NCBI GenBank assembly: GCA_001940645.1
Contig: MDVS01000014.1
Location: 62,001-126,000, forward strand
Direction of reading: 5' to 3'
DNA: 64,000 nt
DNA from: Candidatus Heimdallarchaeota archaeon LC_3
GTDB lineage: Archaea; Asgardarchaeota; Heimdallarchaeia; Hodarchaeales; LC-3
Part shown: positions 20,293 to 29,468 of the stretch, piece by piece
How the letters are laid out: every line of letters begins with the position of its first letter
How positions within the stretch are numbered: the stretch's first letter is position 1
The notes under the pieces: generated by a model
Databases searched by the model: none
What the model was told of the DNA's origin: nothing
What the model saw: the letters and a program-made list of their open reading frames with translations, nothing else
Translations under genes and position numbers: made by a program

Positions 20293-21324
20293 ATGGGAAA
20301 TAAATTTCCACTAGTGTTCAAAAAAATTGGTCTTAATTCCCTTTACATAGTTGATTCTAGTGGATTACCTTTACTGATAAGAAATTATTTTGCTGATGAA
20401 TATTCAGACGAAAAAAACATTATAATTACAAGCTTTGCAAGTGCTATCACTATATTTGCACAAACTATTTTAACTTCATTCATTTCTGATATTGGAATTG
20501 AAGATAAGAGATTGTTTTTCAAATATCAATCTGGTTTTATTTATCTTTTAGTATTTGATGAGGATAAGCTTAAAGGCTTAACCTTGAATAAATTACATGA
20601 ACTAATGGCTATAACAGTATGGCGTTTAGATGCTATATTCAAAGAATTTTATCATACGGAGCTAAAAAGTGATGAAGGCAAGTCATTACCAATTGATATT
20701 GAAAGGAAAGAATCAAAAATCGATACTTTATTGGCTAAGGGGTGCAAGGATTGGTTTGACATTCAAGAAAAATCAATTTCTGAAGCGAAGGATATTAAAA
20801 GGAAAATCTTTCAAAAAACATCTGAAAACAAATTTTTGAAGGATATTGGTCTTAATGCCTTTTACCTTTTGGATAAGAAAAATCGACCATTATACACAAA
20901 GTTATTTGTTCCAAAGAATCCTCTTATAGAGGATGAAAACATTGTATCAGCATTCCTAACAGCAATAGTATCATTCTCGAGAATTTATTTATCATCTCTT
21001 GAGGACGTGGGTATGTTTGACCAGAGGCTCTTTATAAGGGATAGCAAATATTGTACAGTAGTTATTATTATTGATGATCTAAAATTCTTAGCTCAGTCAC
21101 GTTTTGAAGAAGAATTAGTTATAGATATGTTCTTTAAAAATATTGAAAATGAATTGTCTAAATTATTAACCAGACCTAGAAGAAAAAAACGCGGTATTGG
21201 AAGAAGTAGTAGAAAACGAAGGAAACCCGTTCAACTCACAAATACACAGATTAAAAACTTTTTAGAATTTGTTAATAATATTTTAACAACTACTTTTCAG
21301 CAGTATAAAGATCATAAGACTTGA
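20293..21324 (+). CDS. Tandem longin/roadblock-like domain protein
   Basis: The 343-residue soluble protein contains two copies of one alpha/beta domain. Residues 8-95 (IGLNSLYIVDSSGLPLL ... IEDKRLFFKYQSGFIYLLVF) align with residues 180-265 (IGLNAFYLLDKKNRPLY ... FDQRLFIRDSKYCTVVIII). The pattern fits the longin/roadblock-type domains abundant in Asgard archaea, which in eukaryotes partner small GTPases. A basic stretch (RPRRKKRGIGRSSRKRRKP, about 292-312) precedes a C-terminal helix. The assignment is from pattern rather than search. A tail-to-tail overlap with a tiny membrane-protein frame lies at its end. Confidence 0.7.
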   Translation: MGNKFPLVFKKIGLNSLYIVDSSGLPLLIRNYFADEYSDEKNIIITSFASAITIFAQTILTSFISDIGIEDKRLFFKYQSGFIYLLVFDEDKLKGLTLNKLHELMAITVWRLDAIFKEFYHTELKSDEGKSLPIDIERKESKIDTLLAKGCKDWFDIQEKSISEAKDIKRKIFQKTSENKFLKDIGLNAFYLLDKKNRPLYTKLFVPKNPLIEDENIVSAFLTAIVSFSRIYLSSLEDVGMFDQRLFIRDSKYCTVVIIIDDLKFLAQSRFEEELVIDMFFKNIENELSKLLTRPRRKKRGIGRSSRKRRKPVQLTNTQIKNFLEFVNNILTTTFQQYKDHKT

Positions 21325-21494
21325 TTCACTCTTCTATAATAATTATTATTTCGATTGACCAAATAATTACCTAAATATAAGACAATAGTTAGTATTAATG
21401 TTACCCAGCCTAGAAGTTCCCTCATTATTATGATGATGATGGATAAAATGAGAACAATTACTAACGGAACTAGAAGTTTGAGTTTTGGATTCAT
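21312..21494 (-). CDS. Small two-helix membrane protein (tentative)
   Basis: The 60-residue frame encodes two hydrophobic helices (about residues 7-24 and 29-46) with a basic tail. An AGGATGA element lies about 10 nt before its ATG. It overlaps the end of the opposite-strand longin-like gene by 13 nt. It may be a real small protein, but AT-rich DNA produces such frames by chance. Confidence 0.35.
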   Translation of the reverse strand: MNPKLKLLVPLVIVLILSIIIIIMRELLGWVTLILTIVLYLGNYLVNRNNNYYRRVNQVL

Positions 21495-21916
21495 AAGTTT
21501 AATTCATCCTGAATAAATTATTTTTGGTTTTTTGATTCCTTGAATAAAAATTCTCCTATTATTCCTTGTAATCAATTAACATTGCTTCCATTCTAGTTCT
21601 GATAATAAATAATACACAAGGATTGTAATCAGCACAATTTTTGTTAATTTTTTTAATCTTCTTACCTAAAATACGAATTCTTTCTGCTGAGAAGTAGAAA
21701 AACCCTATTCTTATTGAATGTAGTAAATTATTTTTAAAATTCAGGTTTTTTACTAATCAATAAGGAAAAATTAGTTTTCTGAAACACTAAAAAATGGATT
21801 TTGGACCTGTCTGAAACTTCCTTAATTAAAATATTAAAATCAAAGATTTCGTTATAAGGATAGATTTATTTCTTCAAATTTAAGAAAAAATAATTGTTTT
21901 AATAGGATCTGTTTGA
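21495..21916. other. Intergenic region, nothing recognised
   Basis: This AT-rich segment lies upstream of the UbiA gene. No frame or structured element was noticed. Confidence 0.4.
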
Positions 21917-22795
21917 ATGTTTATCTTTTTTGATAATAAAATAAAACCGTATACCGATCTGATTCGAATTAAAACCTCTATCATGGCAGGATTCGGTTTT
22001 ATTCTTGGTTTGTGGTTAGCATATCAATCCAAAAAGTTAAATATCAATTCTGAATTCATTTTTCATTCAATCTTAGGATTTATTGGTGGATTCACATTAT
22101 CAGGATCGATAAATACCTTTAATGATATTAAGGATTTAAAAATTGACATAATGATAAAACCAGAAAGGCCTTTACCTAAAAAATTAGTGTCTTTAAAAAG
22201 TGCTAAATATTTCGCTATAGCTTTAGTATTAGTTTCTTTGGTAATAACTATAGTGTTATTTTCAGATATTCTAATTGTGATACTTGCAATTGTTTTTCTA
22301 GGATTTCTCTATTCTGTTGGATTCCAAAACATACCAGTTTTAAAAAATTTTTTAGTTGCGTTCTTAATTAGTACTCCTCTTGTTATTAGCGCTTGGTTAG
22401 TCGATAAAGATATTGTTTATTCAAATAAAAAGATTATGAATTTATTTACTATAGCTGTGTTCGGATTCATGTTGTTTGAATGGTTGAAAGATCTAACTGA
22501 TTTTGAAGGAGACGTAAAGCACGGAAAAATAACAATTCCAAGAGTTATTGGATTAAAAAATTCAGCTCTATTCATATATACAGGATTTATATTAGTTTTT
22601 ATATTATTTTGGAATTATTTAGCTAATTTTCAACTATCATTCATAATGATTCTGTTATTAATCATCCAAATATTAATTCTTTTCTCATCCTCAAAAATAC
22701 TATGGAATCAAACTCCGAAAATAGTTGATAAGGCTCGCAAAGAAATCTATTCAGTTTTTGCTTTAACAATTCTATTACTGTTTCTTTTAAACTAG
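21917..22795 (+). CDS. UbiA-superfamily prenyltransferase, possibly DGGGP synthase-like
   Basis: The 292-residue membrane protein has about eight to nine helices and both aspartate motifs of the UbiA family: NDIKDLKID (N69 to D77) and DLTDFEGD (D192 to D199). The Asp residues bind Mg-prenyl diphosphate at the membrane face. The surroundings KPERPLPKKLVS and HGKITIPRVIGLK resemble archaeal digeranylgeranylglyceryl phosphate synthase, which adds the second ether-linked chain of archaeal lipids. Other UbiA branches (quinone, heme O, chlorophyll-type) share these motifs, so the substrate is open. It is monocistronic. Confidence 0.82.
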   Translation: MFIFFDNKIKPYTDLIRIKTSIMAGFGFILGLWLAYQSKKLNINSEFIFHSILGFIGGFTLSGSINTFNDIKDLKIDIMIKPERPLPKKLVSLKSAKYFAIALVLVSLVITIVLFSDILIVILAIVFLGFLYSVGFQNIPVLKNFLVAFLISTPLVISAWLVDKDIVYSNKKIMNLFTIAVFGFMLFEWLKDLTDFEGDVKHGKITIPRVIGLKNSALFIYTGFILVFILFWNYLANFQLSFIMILLLIIQILILFSSSKILWNQTPKIVDKARKEIYSVFALTILLLFLLN

Positions 22796-23193
22796 AATAA
22801 AATATTTTGTCTTTATAGATATCAGAGTCACGTAATCATCTAAAAAAGTCAGTTCTATTTAACGTAGGATTTTTTCCTGCCCATAATGGATTTTCTTCAA
22901 GAACAAAATCAAACAGTCACATTTTAAGCTATAAAATAGTAAAGAAAAGAGGAGTCACTATCCATGGGCGAATATGATTTATTTTTTAAATGGATAATCC
23001 CAAAATGGAAGTCACACTAATATTTAAGTACTTCTTGAAATCGAATAATTGAAGAAAACAACATTTTATTTTTAAATTTTCGAGTTTTGTAGACAGTAAT
23101 TATTTAAGCATTTCAATTTTAAAAAAAATTAATAAAATAATATACACCAAAAAACTAATTTAATAATTATTAATAATTTATATTTCACAGTAA
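22796..23193. other. Intergenic region, nothing recognised
   Basis: Only very short frames occur here, such as an 18-codon frame at about 22963. No tRNA, repeat or clear hairpin was seen. Confidence 0.4.
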
Positions 23194-24414
23194 TTGATTG
23201 ATTCTTTCTTTGTGATAAGCATTATGAAATTTATTGACTCTACTATTCGAGAATTGGGTGATGGTACAATTGATTATCTTGAGAATGGTGATCGTATCTT
23301 CAAATTACATTCATATTCAAAAAATCCGATTATTAGACCACAAAACTTGAATTCGTTTTGGTATGAGGATGGTAAGCTTCGTATTGGAGCAATTTTCAAT
23401 GGTGGAGCAACCTTATTTAATAATAAAATCATCCTTGTTCCGCGTTCTCAAAAGGAATATCAACGGGGAAGATTTTTTGATGAATCAATGAATGTGGTAA
23501 AATTTGAATTTAAAAATTATATCTCAAAGATCTGGATTCTTATAAGTGAAGATGGAATTAATTTTCATAGATATAAGAAAGGTGTTATTCGTGGTGATGG
23601 TAGGACACATAATGACTTCCTGTACGGGATCGAAGATATGAGAATAATTAAAACTAAACAACGATATTGGTTAATTGGATGTGGAAAGGTCATTCCTCCA
23701 TTTCAGGGATTTTCTGATAATCGAGGAGATCGTATGGCGATTTATTCGACACTGAATTTCGAGGAAATCCAGTACCACGGTATTATAAAAGATCTTGATA
23801 TTCGCAATACCGTTTTTTTTCCAGAAGCTGTGTCTGGAAAATATTATATTTTTCTGCGTTTTGACAATAGTATTCATCTTGATATTTTAGAAGCGGGAAT
23901 GGATCAATTGCATAGTCCTACCAAATATGATAAATTATGGAGAAAAATTTATGATCGCAGGGAGCAATCGAAACTTCTTGAGACGAAAAAATATCTCCAT
24001 GAAAAGGAAAAAATTGGCCCAGGACCTCCTCCGATAAAAACATCAAAAGGTTGGCTTGTTATCTATCATGCTGTTGGAGAAATTGGTAATCTCCTTATCC
24101 AAAGTTACGGTATTTCTGATAAAATTCCTAGGTGTTACACAATTTGTGCAGTTGTTCTCGATTTACATGATCCTTCTAAAATTCTTTGTCGCACTAAATA
24201 TCCTCTTTATATTCCGTCTTATCCTTGGGAATTATACGGTAATCTAGAATATCCAATCGATATCCCAGTAGTTACCTTTCCTACAGGAATAATTGTTAAA
24301 AACAATAAAATACTTCTTTATTGTGGCTCTGGGGATAAATATATTGTTCTGTTAAGTGCTCGTCTCGATTATTTATTAGATTATCTATGGAAGGAATGTA
24401 GACTTACCGATTAA
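23194..24414 (+). CDS. GH130-type glycoside phosphorylase/hydrolase
   Basis: The 406-residue protein fits glycoside hydrolase family 130 (five-bladed propeller; mannosyl-glucose or mannoside phosphorylases and mannosidases). Visible landmarks are NPIIRP near the start, GAIFNGGATLF, a central GIEDMRI block where GH130 places its catalytic Asp, and GPGPPPIKTSKGWLVIYHA, the family's phosphate/sugar-binding stretch. The TTG at 23194 adds ten residues, and the ATG at 23224 is an equally good start. It is followed by a GT4 gene and a DUF4032 gene, which suggests a small glycan-metabolism locus. The sugar linkage is not known. Confidence 0.85.
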   Translation: MIDSFFVISIMKFIDSTIRELGDGTIDYLENGDRIFKLHSYSKNPIIRPQNLNSFWYEDGKLRIGAIFNGGATLFNNKIILVPRSQKEYQRGRFFDESMNVVKFEFKNYISKIWILISEDGINFHRYKKGVIRGDGRTHNDFLYGIEDMRIIKTKQRYWLIGCGKVIPPFQGFSDNRGDRMAIYSTLNFEEIQYHGIIKDLDIRNTVFFPEAVSGKYYIFLRFDNSIHLDILEAGMDQLHSPTKYDKLWRKIYDRREQSKLLETKKYLHEKEKIGPGPPPIKTSKGWLVIYHAVGEIGNLLIQSYGISDKIPRCYTICAVVLDLHDPSKILCRTKYPLYIPSYPWELYGNLEYPIDIPVVTFPTGIIVKNNKILLYCGSGDKYIVLLSARLDYLLDYLWKECRLTD

Positions 24415-24605
24415 TTTTTTTAACTTCGAGAGAACAAGTATTAATGAAAAATCATTTATATTTGAAAAACATCTAAAATTTACTTTACTTTTGTAGGGTT
24501 CACTATCCATTTATTTTTGTAATACTTTTCAAGATGAAAAATATGTGATAATGAAATCTTTTATATTTTTAAAAAAAAGTGAAATTATCTAAGGTATAGA
24601 TATAG

Positions 24606-25694
24606 ATGGAAAATATCGATGTATGCTTTATTTCAGAAGCTGTTGGAGGGATATCGGTTTATACAGACTATCTCATGAAAGCATTAGCAAATAATTTCTC
24701 AATTACACCTTTTGGAATATGGCTTACGTCCTCTCCTGATGAAATAGTCCCAAAAATTGAAAATTTTCCTTCATTTCGAAAATTTATTTTGGAAATACCA
24801 AGCCTTGATCAATCAAAAGACAAATTAATAAATTTTATTGAGAACCTTCCCTGTCAAATAGTTCACATTCAATGGGAAAGGAGTTTTTTTCCATCTAATG
24901 AAATATTTTTAGATTTTCTTATCCATATTAATAAATCGACCTCTAAAAAAATAATTGTTACCTTTCATTCTATATATTTGGATCCCATATTCATAAAAAT
25001 GGTTAGAAAGTGCGCAGAATTTATTGATACTATTATAGTTCACCAAGAAAATGCAAAATACTTTTTAGTGTCGCATGGTCTCGATCCTAAAAAAATTATT
25101 ACCATTCCACATGGAACACCCTCAATAAACAGTGCACCTAAAAAAAATAGATTCTTTAAAACTAATCTGTTTAAAATTCTCATGGTGGGAATATTAAAAA
25201 AAAATAAAGGATTTGATAAGGCACTATCTTCATTAAAATCTGATAAAACACTTGAAATTATCGTTTCAGGATGGCTTAGAGATCAAAACGAATCTGAATT
25301 TGTTCAAGAACTCTGTTCGATCCAAGATAAGTCATCAGCAACAATATCAATTCTTCCTCAGTATTTAAAACTTGAAGACCTTATAGCTCTAATTACAGAA
25401 GCAGATTGTATAGTTCTTCCTTATGAACAAGATTATTATTCTTCCTCAGGAATTCTACACCTTGTTGCTAGTTTACATAAACCTATGCTAGTATCTGCTT
25501 CCCCAAAGTTTAAGGAGCTAGTTGAAATAGCTCCATTTTCTATGGTAGATGATAATAATTATCTAACTCATATAAAAGAATTACAAGGAGTACAATTTAA
25601 AATGGAATTTACGAAAAAAATTATTAAATTTGCTGAAAAGACTTCTTGGAATGTCACAGCTAGGAAAACATATAACTTGTATCAACAGAATTAG
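24606..25694 (+). CDS. GT4-type glycosyltransferase (GT-B fold)
   Basis: The 362-residue protein shows GGISVYTDYLMKAL as the acceptor-side loop. A segment from FHSIYLD to IIVHQENAKYFL leads to ITIPHGT, and ILMVGILKKNKGFDKAL opens the nucleotide-sugar domain. The donor-site block is LPYEQDYYSSSGILH, corresponding to the E-x7-E region of GT4. It lies 191 nt after the GH130 gene and converges with the DUF4032 gene, overlapping it by 4 nt. It is a cytosolic sugar transferase; donor and acceptor are unknown. Confidence 0.85.
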   Translation: MENIDVCFISEAVGGISVYTDYLMKALANNFSITPFGIWLTSSPDEIVPKIENFPSFRKFILEIPSLDQSKDKLINFIENLPCQIVHIQWERSFFPSNEIFLDFLIHINKSTSKKIIVTFHSIYLDPIFIKMVRKCAEFIDTIIVHQENAKYFLVSHGLDPKKIITIPHGTPSINSAPKKNRFFKTNLFKILMVGILKKNKGFDKALSSLKSDKTLEIIVSGWLRDQNESEFVQELCSIQDKSSATISILPQYLKLEDLIALITEADCIVLPYEQDYYSSSGILHLVASLHKPMLVSASPKFKELVEIAPFSMVDDNNYLTHIKELQGVQFKMEFTKKIIKFAEKTSWNVTARKTYNLYQQN

Positions 25695-26836
25695 TAAACA
25701 ATTTCCTTTTTCAATTTTTTTTCAAGATAATCTTTGAAAGCGAGTTCTAATCCAACATCTTTTTGTGCCTTTTCAGATAAGAACCATTTATGCTCTAAAA
25801 TTTGGCAATAATTTTCGATTGGATCCGCTAAATACTCGAAATGGTCGCTTAATCGATTTATATAGACTTCATAAATATCTTTTTTCCAACGAAATGCTGC
25901 GGCACCAAGAGTTAAGCTATTATTGTGTTTTCTTGACAAATCGGCTTTAATTTCTTGAATTTCGTTCATAATGTGTCTTGCTTGATTTTCTCGGGCTAAT
26001 ATACCAGTAATAGAATGTAAAAGATTTTGATAATAATTTTTATCAGTCACTATAGTTTTAAATTGAACTTCATCTTGTTTCGAAGTCGGAAAAAGAACGA
26101 TTTCATCAACTGAGAATCCAATTTGGTTTAATTTTCTTATTCTTTCTTGAATTTTGTAATTTTCACTTTTTTTAATAATAAAACTTTCGCTTATCTCTTC
26201 CCAAAGTTGATTATACTTTTTTTCTATTATATCTCCAACAGAATAAATATCCAGTGCATCAGGAAGTTCGTGTAAAACTGAAATATCTAACAGGTCTCCT
26301 GTAATATTTTCTTTCATAATTTCCAGGTCAAGTTCTCTAGTAGCATCAGAAATGATAGGATAGAAGTTCGAAGTTTCAGCATCAACTAAAAAAGCTTGTA
26401 ATTCTCCTGCATCTCTACGAAATAAAACATTAGATAAAGAACAGTCTCCCCAAAATAAACCAACAATATGTAAACTAACCAGCAAACCAGCGATAGCATC
26501 TTGAAGACGAATTCTATAACGTTCTAAATTTTTATCGTTAAATAATGATCTAAAAGGGAGAGAATTTTGTAAATATTCAGTTATAATGATACCACTGTCA
26601 TAATCAACATTATTTTCCTCATTAAGGTTAATTCTACCCCAACCTACTGGGATAACACACTGAAAAGCAAGTTTTTCTGCTTTTCTAAGAATTTCGTATT
26701 CTCTTTTAGCTAACCTAACATGTAGGTTTTTGAAAACATATACCTTATCGTTCCAATTAACAAAAATTACTTCATGTCTGGATAATCCTTTCTCCAAGTG
26801 AATTATTTTATTAGAATGATTTTCCCAGTTTTTCAA
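25691..26836 (-). CDS. DUF4032/lipopolysaccharide-kinase-like protein
   Basis: The protein reads as a kinase-like fold followed by the DUF4032 region. AKREYEILRKAE corresponds to the Lys/Glu helix, GIIITEYL to the hinge, HIVGLFWGDCSLSNVLFRR to a catalytic loop in which HxD is rearranged to WGDCS, and LVDAET to the metal site. This family is best known from actinobacteria. The start at TTG 26836 is doubtful: upstream in-frame codons continue the expected N-terminus (NPDFLNLPWNYPL) to about 26905 with no ATG, GTG or TTG. Neighbours are a GT4 and a GH130 gene, so a role in glycan or envelope assembly is possible. Confidence 0.8.
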   Translation of the reverse strand: MKNWENHSNKIIHLEKGLSRHEVIFVNWNDKVYVFKNLHVRLAKREYEILRKAEKLAFQCVIPVGWGRINLNEENNVDYDSGIIITEYLQNSLPFRSLFNDKNLERYRIRLQDAIAGLLVSLHIVGLFWGDCSLSNVLFRRDAGELQAFLVDAETSNFYPIISDATRELDLEIMKENITGDLLDISVLHELPDALDIYSVGDIIEKKYNQLWEEISESFIIKKSENYKIQERIRKLNQIGFSVDEIVLFPTSKQDEVQFKTIVTDKNYYQNLLHSITGILARENQARHIMNEIQEIKADLSRKHNNSLTLGAAAFRWKKDIYEVYINRLSDHFEYLADPIENYCQILEHKWFLSEKAQKDVGLELAFKDYLEKKLKKEIVY

Positions 26837-26917
26837 TGGATAATTCCAAGGTAAGTTGAGAAAATCTGGATTTCCTTCTCTGATATGTAATTCAAATTTT
26901 TTTTTAGAAATTCTTCA

Positions 26918-27400
26918 AACTTCCAGAAAAATTGTGGTAATTGACAATAGATTTCTATTTATTATTGATTTTAAAATCTAATATAAAAATAAAAACTTTA
27001 CAATTTCGTGTTATATAACTAAACTAGATTATTATCAAAAATAGTAGCAATGATAGAATTATTTGAATAAACTCAAGTTGTAATTGTTATAATCTTATCA
27101 TTATTGAAATTTTCTGATCTTTCTCATCTTTTTTGAAAACACTATCTCAACTAGTATGAAAATACAAATGGAAAATGGATTTAATAAGAAATAATTGCCT
27201 CATATATTATGAAACTATACATTTATCTCTAGAGCTCTCACAGAATATTTTTTTTTCTTGAAACTTTCTCAATTCTTTTTTGTCGGTCTTTTTTTATAAA
27301 CTAATTTCAATTATTCGAAATAGAAAAATCACAATATTTTTAAGTTAACGTGTTAACAAGAAAATTAATATAACTTGAATAACTTGTGAAGTGAAAAAAC
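26918..27400. other. Intergenic region with a palindromic operator candidate
   Basis: No coding frame is supported here. The GTTAAC palindrome at 27344-27357 and a TATA-like string near 27290-27300 suggest the regulated promoter of the exporter operon. Confidence 0.4.
27344..27357. promoter_or_regulatory. Palindromic operator candidate GTTAACGTGTTAAC
   Basis: Two GTTAAC hexamers are separated by GT, giving a 14-bp near-perfect palindrome. It lies 44 nt upstream of a small ORF and about 245 nt upstream of the exporter ATPase. The size and symmetry suit a dimeric MarR/PadR/TetR-like repressor. No regulator gene lies alongside. Confidence 0.35.
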
Positions 27401-27574
27401 ATGTATGAAAATAAATCACAATACTGGAATAAAATGGGAAAAATAAGATTTTGGCGGCTTAACAAAAGAGTAAAGGCAAATTCAGCTAATTCTTTATCTA
27501 TACGAAATAATTTCAATAATAATTATGATTTCAGCACTGAACGAATAAAGTACAGTGTAAAATTTAACAGATAA
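27401..27574 (+). CDS. 57-residue basic small protein or leader ORF (tentative)
   Basis: ATG at 27401 opens 57 codons ending in TAA at 27572-27574. The peptide starts MYENKSQYWNKMGKIRFWR and is rich in Lys, Arg and Asn with no membrane helix. GAAGTGA lies upstream as a weak ribosome binding site. It ends 27 nt before the ATPase ATG, so it could be a leader or a small operon member. It was not recognised as a known family. Confidence 0.35.
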   Translation: MYENKSQYWNKMGKIRFWRLNKRVKANSANSLSIRNNFNNNYDFSTERIKYSVKFNR

Positions 27575-27601
27575 TTATTAAAATTATTGGAGAACCTAAA
27601 A

Positions 27602-28564
27602 ATGAATACTATATTATCAGCAAAAAACATAACTAAAACATACAAGAAAGGTAAAGTAGTAGCCTTAGATAATGCAAATCTTGACCTTAAAAAAGGTGAA
27701 ATTCACGCTTTACTCGGACCAAATGGTGCTGGAAAAACAACATTAATTAAAATACTAGCTACACTTCTAACTAAAGATTCCGGAGAAGTCAACATTTTCG
27801 GATACGATTTAGATAAAGAAGAAAATAATATTCGTCATCTATTGGGATATGTTGGACAGGATACTGAACGATCTGCATACGCGAGATTGACAGCAAGAGA
27901 AAATTTAAGATTTTTCGGTTCATTAAGAGGACTAAGTAAAAAGCAAGTAGATGAAAAAATACAGAAATTTGGAGATTATTTTGATTTTAATGGAAGTTTT
28001 GAAAAACAATTTATGCATCTATCTGGTGGACAAAAGCAAGCTGTAGTCATTATGCGTTCTCTTCTTCATGATCCTCCAATTATTTATTTAGATGAACCTA
28101 CTAAAGGATTAGATGTCATAATAGCACGCAAAATAAGAGAATTTTTAGTAAACTACGCACGTGGTGAAGGAAAATCCTTACTTCTTACTTCTCACATTCT
28201 CACCGAAGTAGATGAGATGGCAGACAGAGTTTCACTCATTAAAGATGGCCAAATAAAGGTCACAGGAACACCCCAACAATTAAAGGAAGAAGTTGGGGCA
28301 ACAGAATTTATAGAGTTGGAAAAGAGTTTGCTACCTCAATCTACACAGGAGAGAATTAACAGTCTTGATGTAGTTATTGTAAAGCTTGAACGGGAAAAAG
28401 GATGGGTTTCATTTGGCATTAAAGACATATTTGATGGAACAGAACAAATAATGCAGATATTAAAAGAAGATAATGTTAGAACAGGATTCAGACATCATTC
28501 AGTTTCGTTAGAAGATGCTTTCATCCATGCTATTGGGGATGCGGGTGAAAAATTCGATCATTAA
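27602..28564 (+). CDS. DrrA-type ABC exporter ATP-binding protein
   Basis: Motifs are Walker A GPNGAGKTT, signature LSGGQKQ, Walker B IIYLDEPTKGLD and switch SHILTEVDEM. The C-terminal extension (about 225-320) with HHSVSLEDAFIHAIG is typical of DrrA/CcmA-type exporters. The frame can open at TTG 27587, but that TTG overlaps the GGAG that serves the ATG at 27602, so the ATG is the likely start. It is the first of three genes with two consecutive permeases and probably energises export of a drug, lipid or antibiotic-like compound. Confidence 0.9.
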   Translation: MNTILSAKNITKTYKKGKVVALDNANLDLKKGEIHALLGPNGAGKTTLIKILATLLTKDSGEVNIFGYDLDKEENNIRHLLGYVGQDTERSAYARLTARENLRFFGSLRGLSKKQVDEKIQKFGDYFDFNGSFEKQFMHLSGGQKQAVVIMRSLLHDPPIIYLDEPTKGLDVIIARKIREFLVNYARGEGKSLLLTSHILTEVDEMADRVSLIKDGQIKVTGTPQQLKEEVGATEFIELEKSLLPQSTQERINSLDVVIVKLEREKGWVSFGIKDIFDGTEQIMQILKEDNVRTGFRHHSVSLEDAFIHAIGDAGEKFDH

Positions 28565-28579
28565 ATTTTGGTGATTTTA

Positions 28580-29455
28580 ATGCACATAACTTCTGATTCT
28601 AAATCAAATATTTCTTCCACATCGGATATAGGAGATTATAAAGGCTTATCTAAGCCTGTTAACTTTTTAGGTGTTGTAAAATCAGCTGCAATGGTTAATA
28701 TTAATATTACCAGAAGATATCCTGCTAATTTAATTGGAGGGTTCATCCAAGTAATTCTATTTGTAGTTTTTTTCGGTTTTTTTGCAACAGCAGTAACATT
28801 TAGTACTTTAGGAGATAAGGATGTATTTCTCTTCTTTCTGGGAGGATTAATGCTAGTTTTCTTCACAGATACAGCTATATGGACTCCAGTCAACTCTGTT
28901 ACTAGGGATCTTTATAATGGTACATTAGAAGCAATTTATTTCAATCCAGCAAGCCGTTATGGCTATTTTGTAGGATATATAGTTGGTGATACGATTATAA
29001 TGGGTGCTATATTATTTATTCCTATATTTTTAGTTATTTCAGTCATTAGTGGAGCAACCATTAGTAATCTTGCATTGATTATCCTTGTTAGTGCTACAAC
29101 TATAATCTCTTTGGTGGCTCTTGGAGTATTATTCAGCTTAATGGCTATTCTTTGGAAACAAATAACTGGAATAACCGGATTAATTGGAGTGGTTATGCAG
29201 TTCCTTACAGGTGCTTTCATTCCCGTACAATCATTACCAGAACCTGTTCAATTTATCTCGTATATTCTTCCACAAACTTATGGTATGGATTTAGTTAGGT
29301 ATTACAGTTTTAATGGAGACTGGAATACATTGATACCCTTGGGATTGGAGTGGGTCATGTTAATATTTTTTGCATTGCTATATACCTTAGTTGCAGTATT
29401 TCTTTTACGAAAAGTGGAGCGACATGCCAAAACAAAAGGATTACACCTTTTATAA
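28580..29455 (+). CDS. ABC-2 type exporter permease (first of two)
   Basis: The protein has about six membrane helices and follows the DrrB/ABC2_membrane pattern: a soluble N-terminus, then NITRRYPANLIGGF, NPASRYGYF between helices 2 and 3, and FLTGAFIPVQSLPEPVQ before the last helices. The frame extends to TTG 28568, but GGTGAT just before ATG 28580 favours the latter. It is a close paralogue of the next gene (shared SRYGYFVG and the RK/KKVERHAK-KGLHL endings), so the two may heterodimerise. Confidence 0.88.
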   Translation: MHITSDSKSNISSTSDIGDYKGLSKPVNFLGVVKSAAMVNINITRRYPANLIGGFIQVILFVVFFGFFATAVTFSTLGDKDVFLFFLGGLMLVFFTDTAIWTPVNSVTRDLYNGTLEAIYFNPASRYGYFVGYIVGDTIIMGAILFIPIFLVISVISGATISNLALIILVSATTIISLVALGVLFSLMAILWKQITGITGLIGVVMQFLTGAFIPVQSLPEPVQFISYILPQTYGMDLVRYYSFNGDWNTLIPLGLEWVMLIFFALLYTLVAVFLLRKVERHAKTKGLHLL

Positions 29456-29468
29456 AGGAGATTAAATC

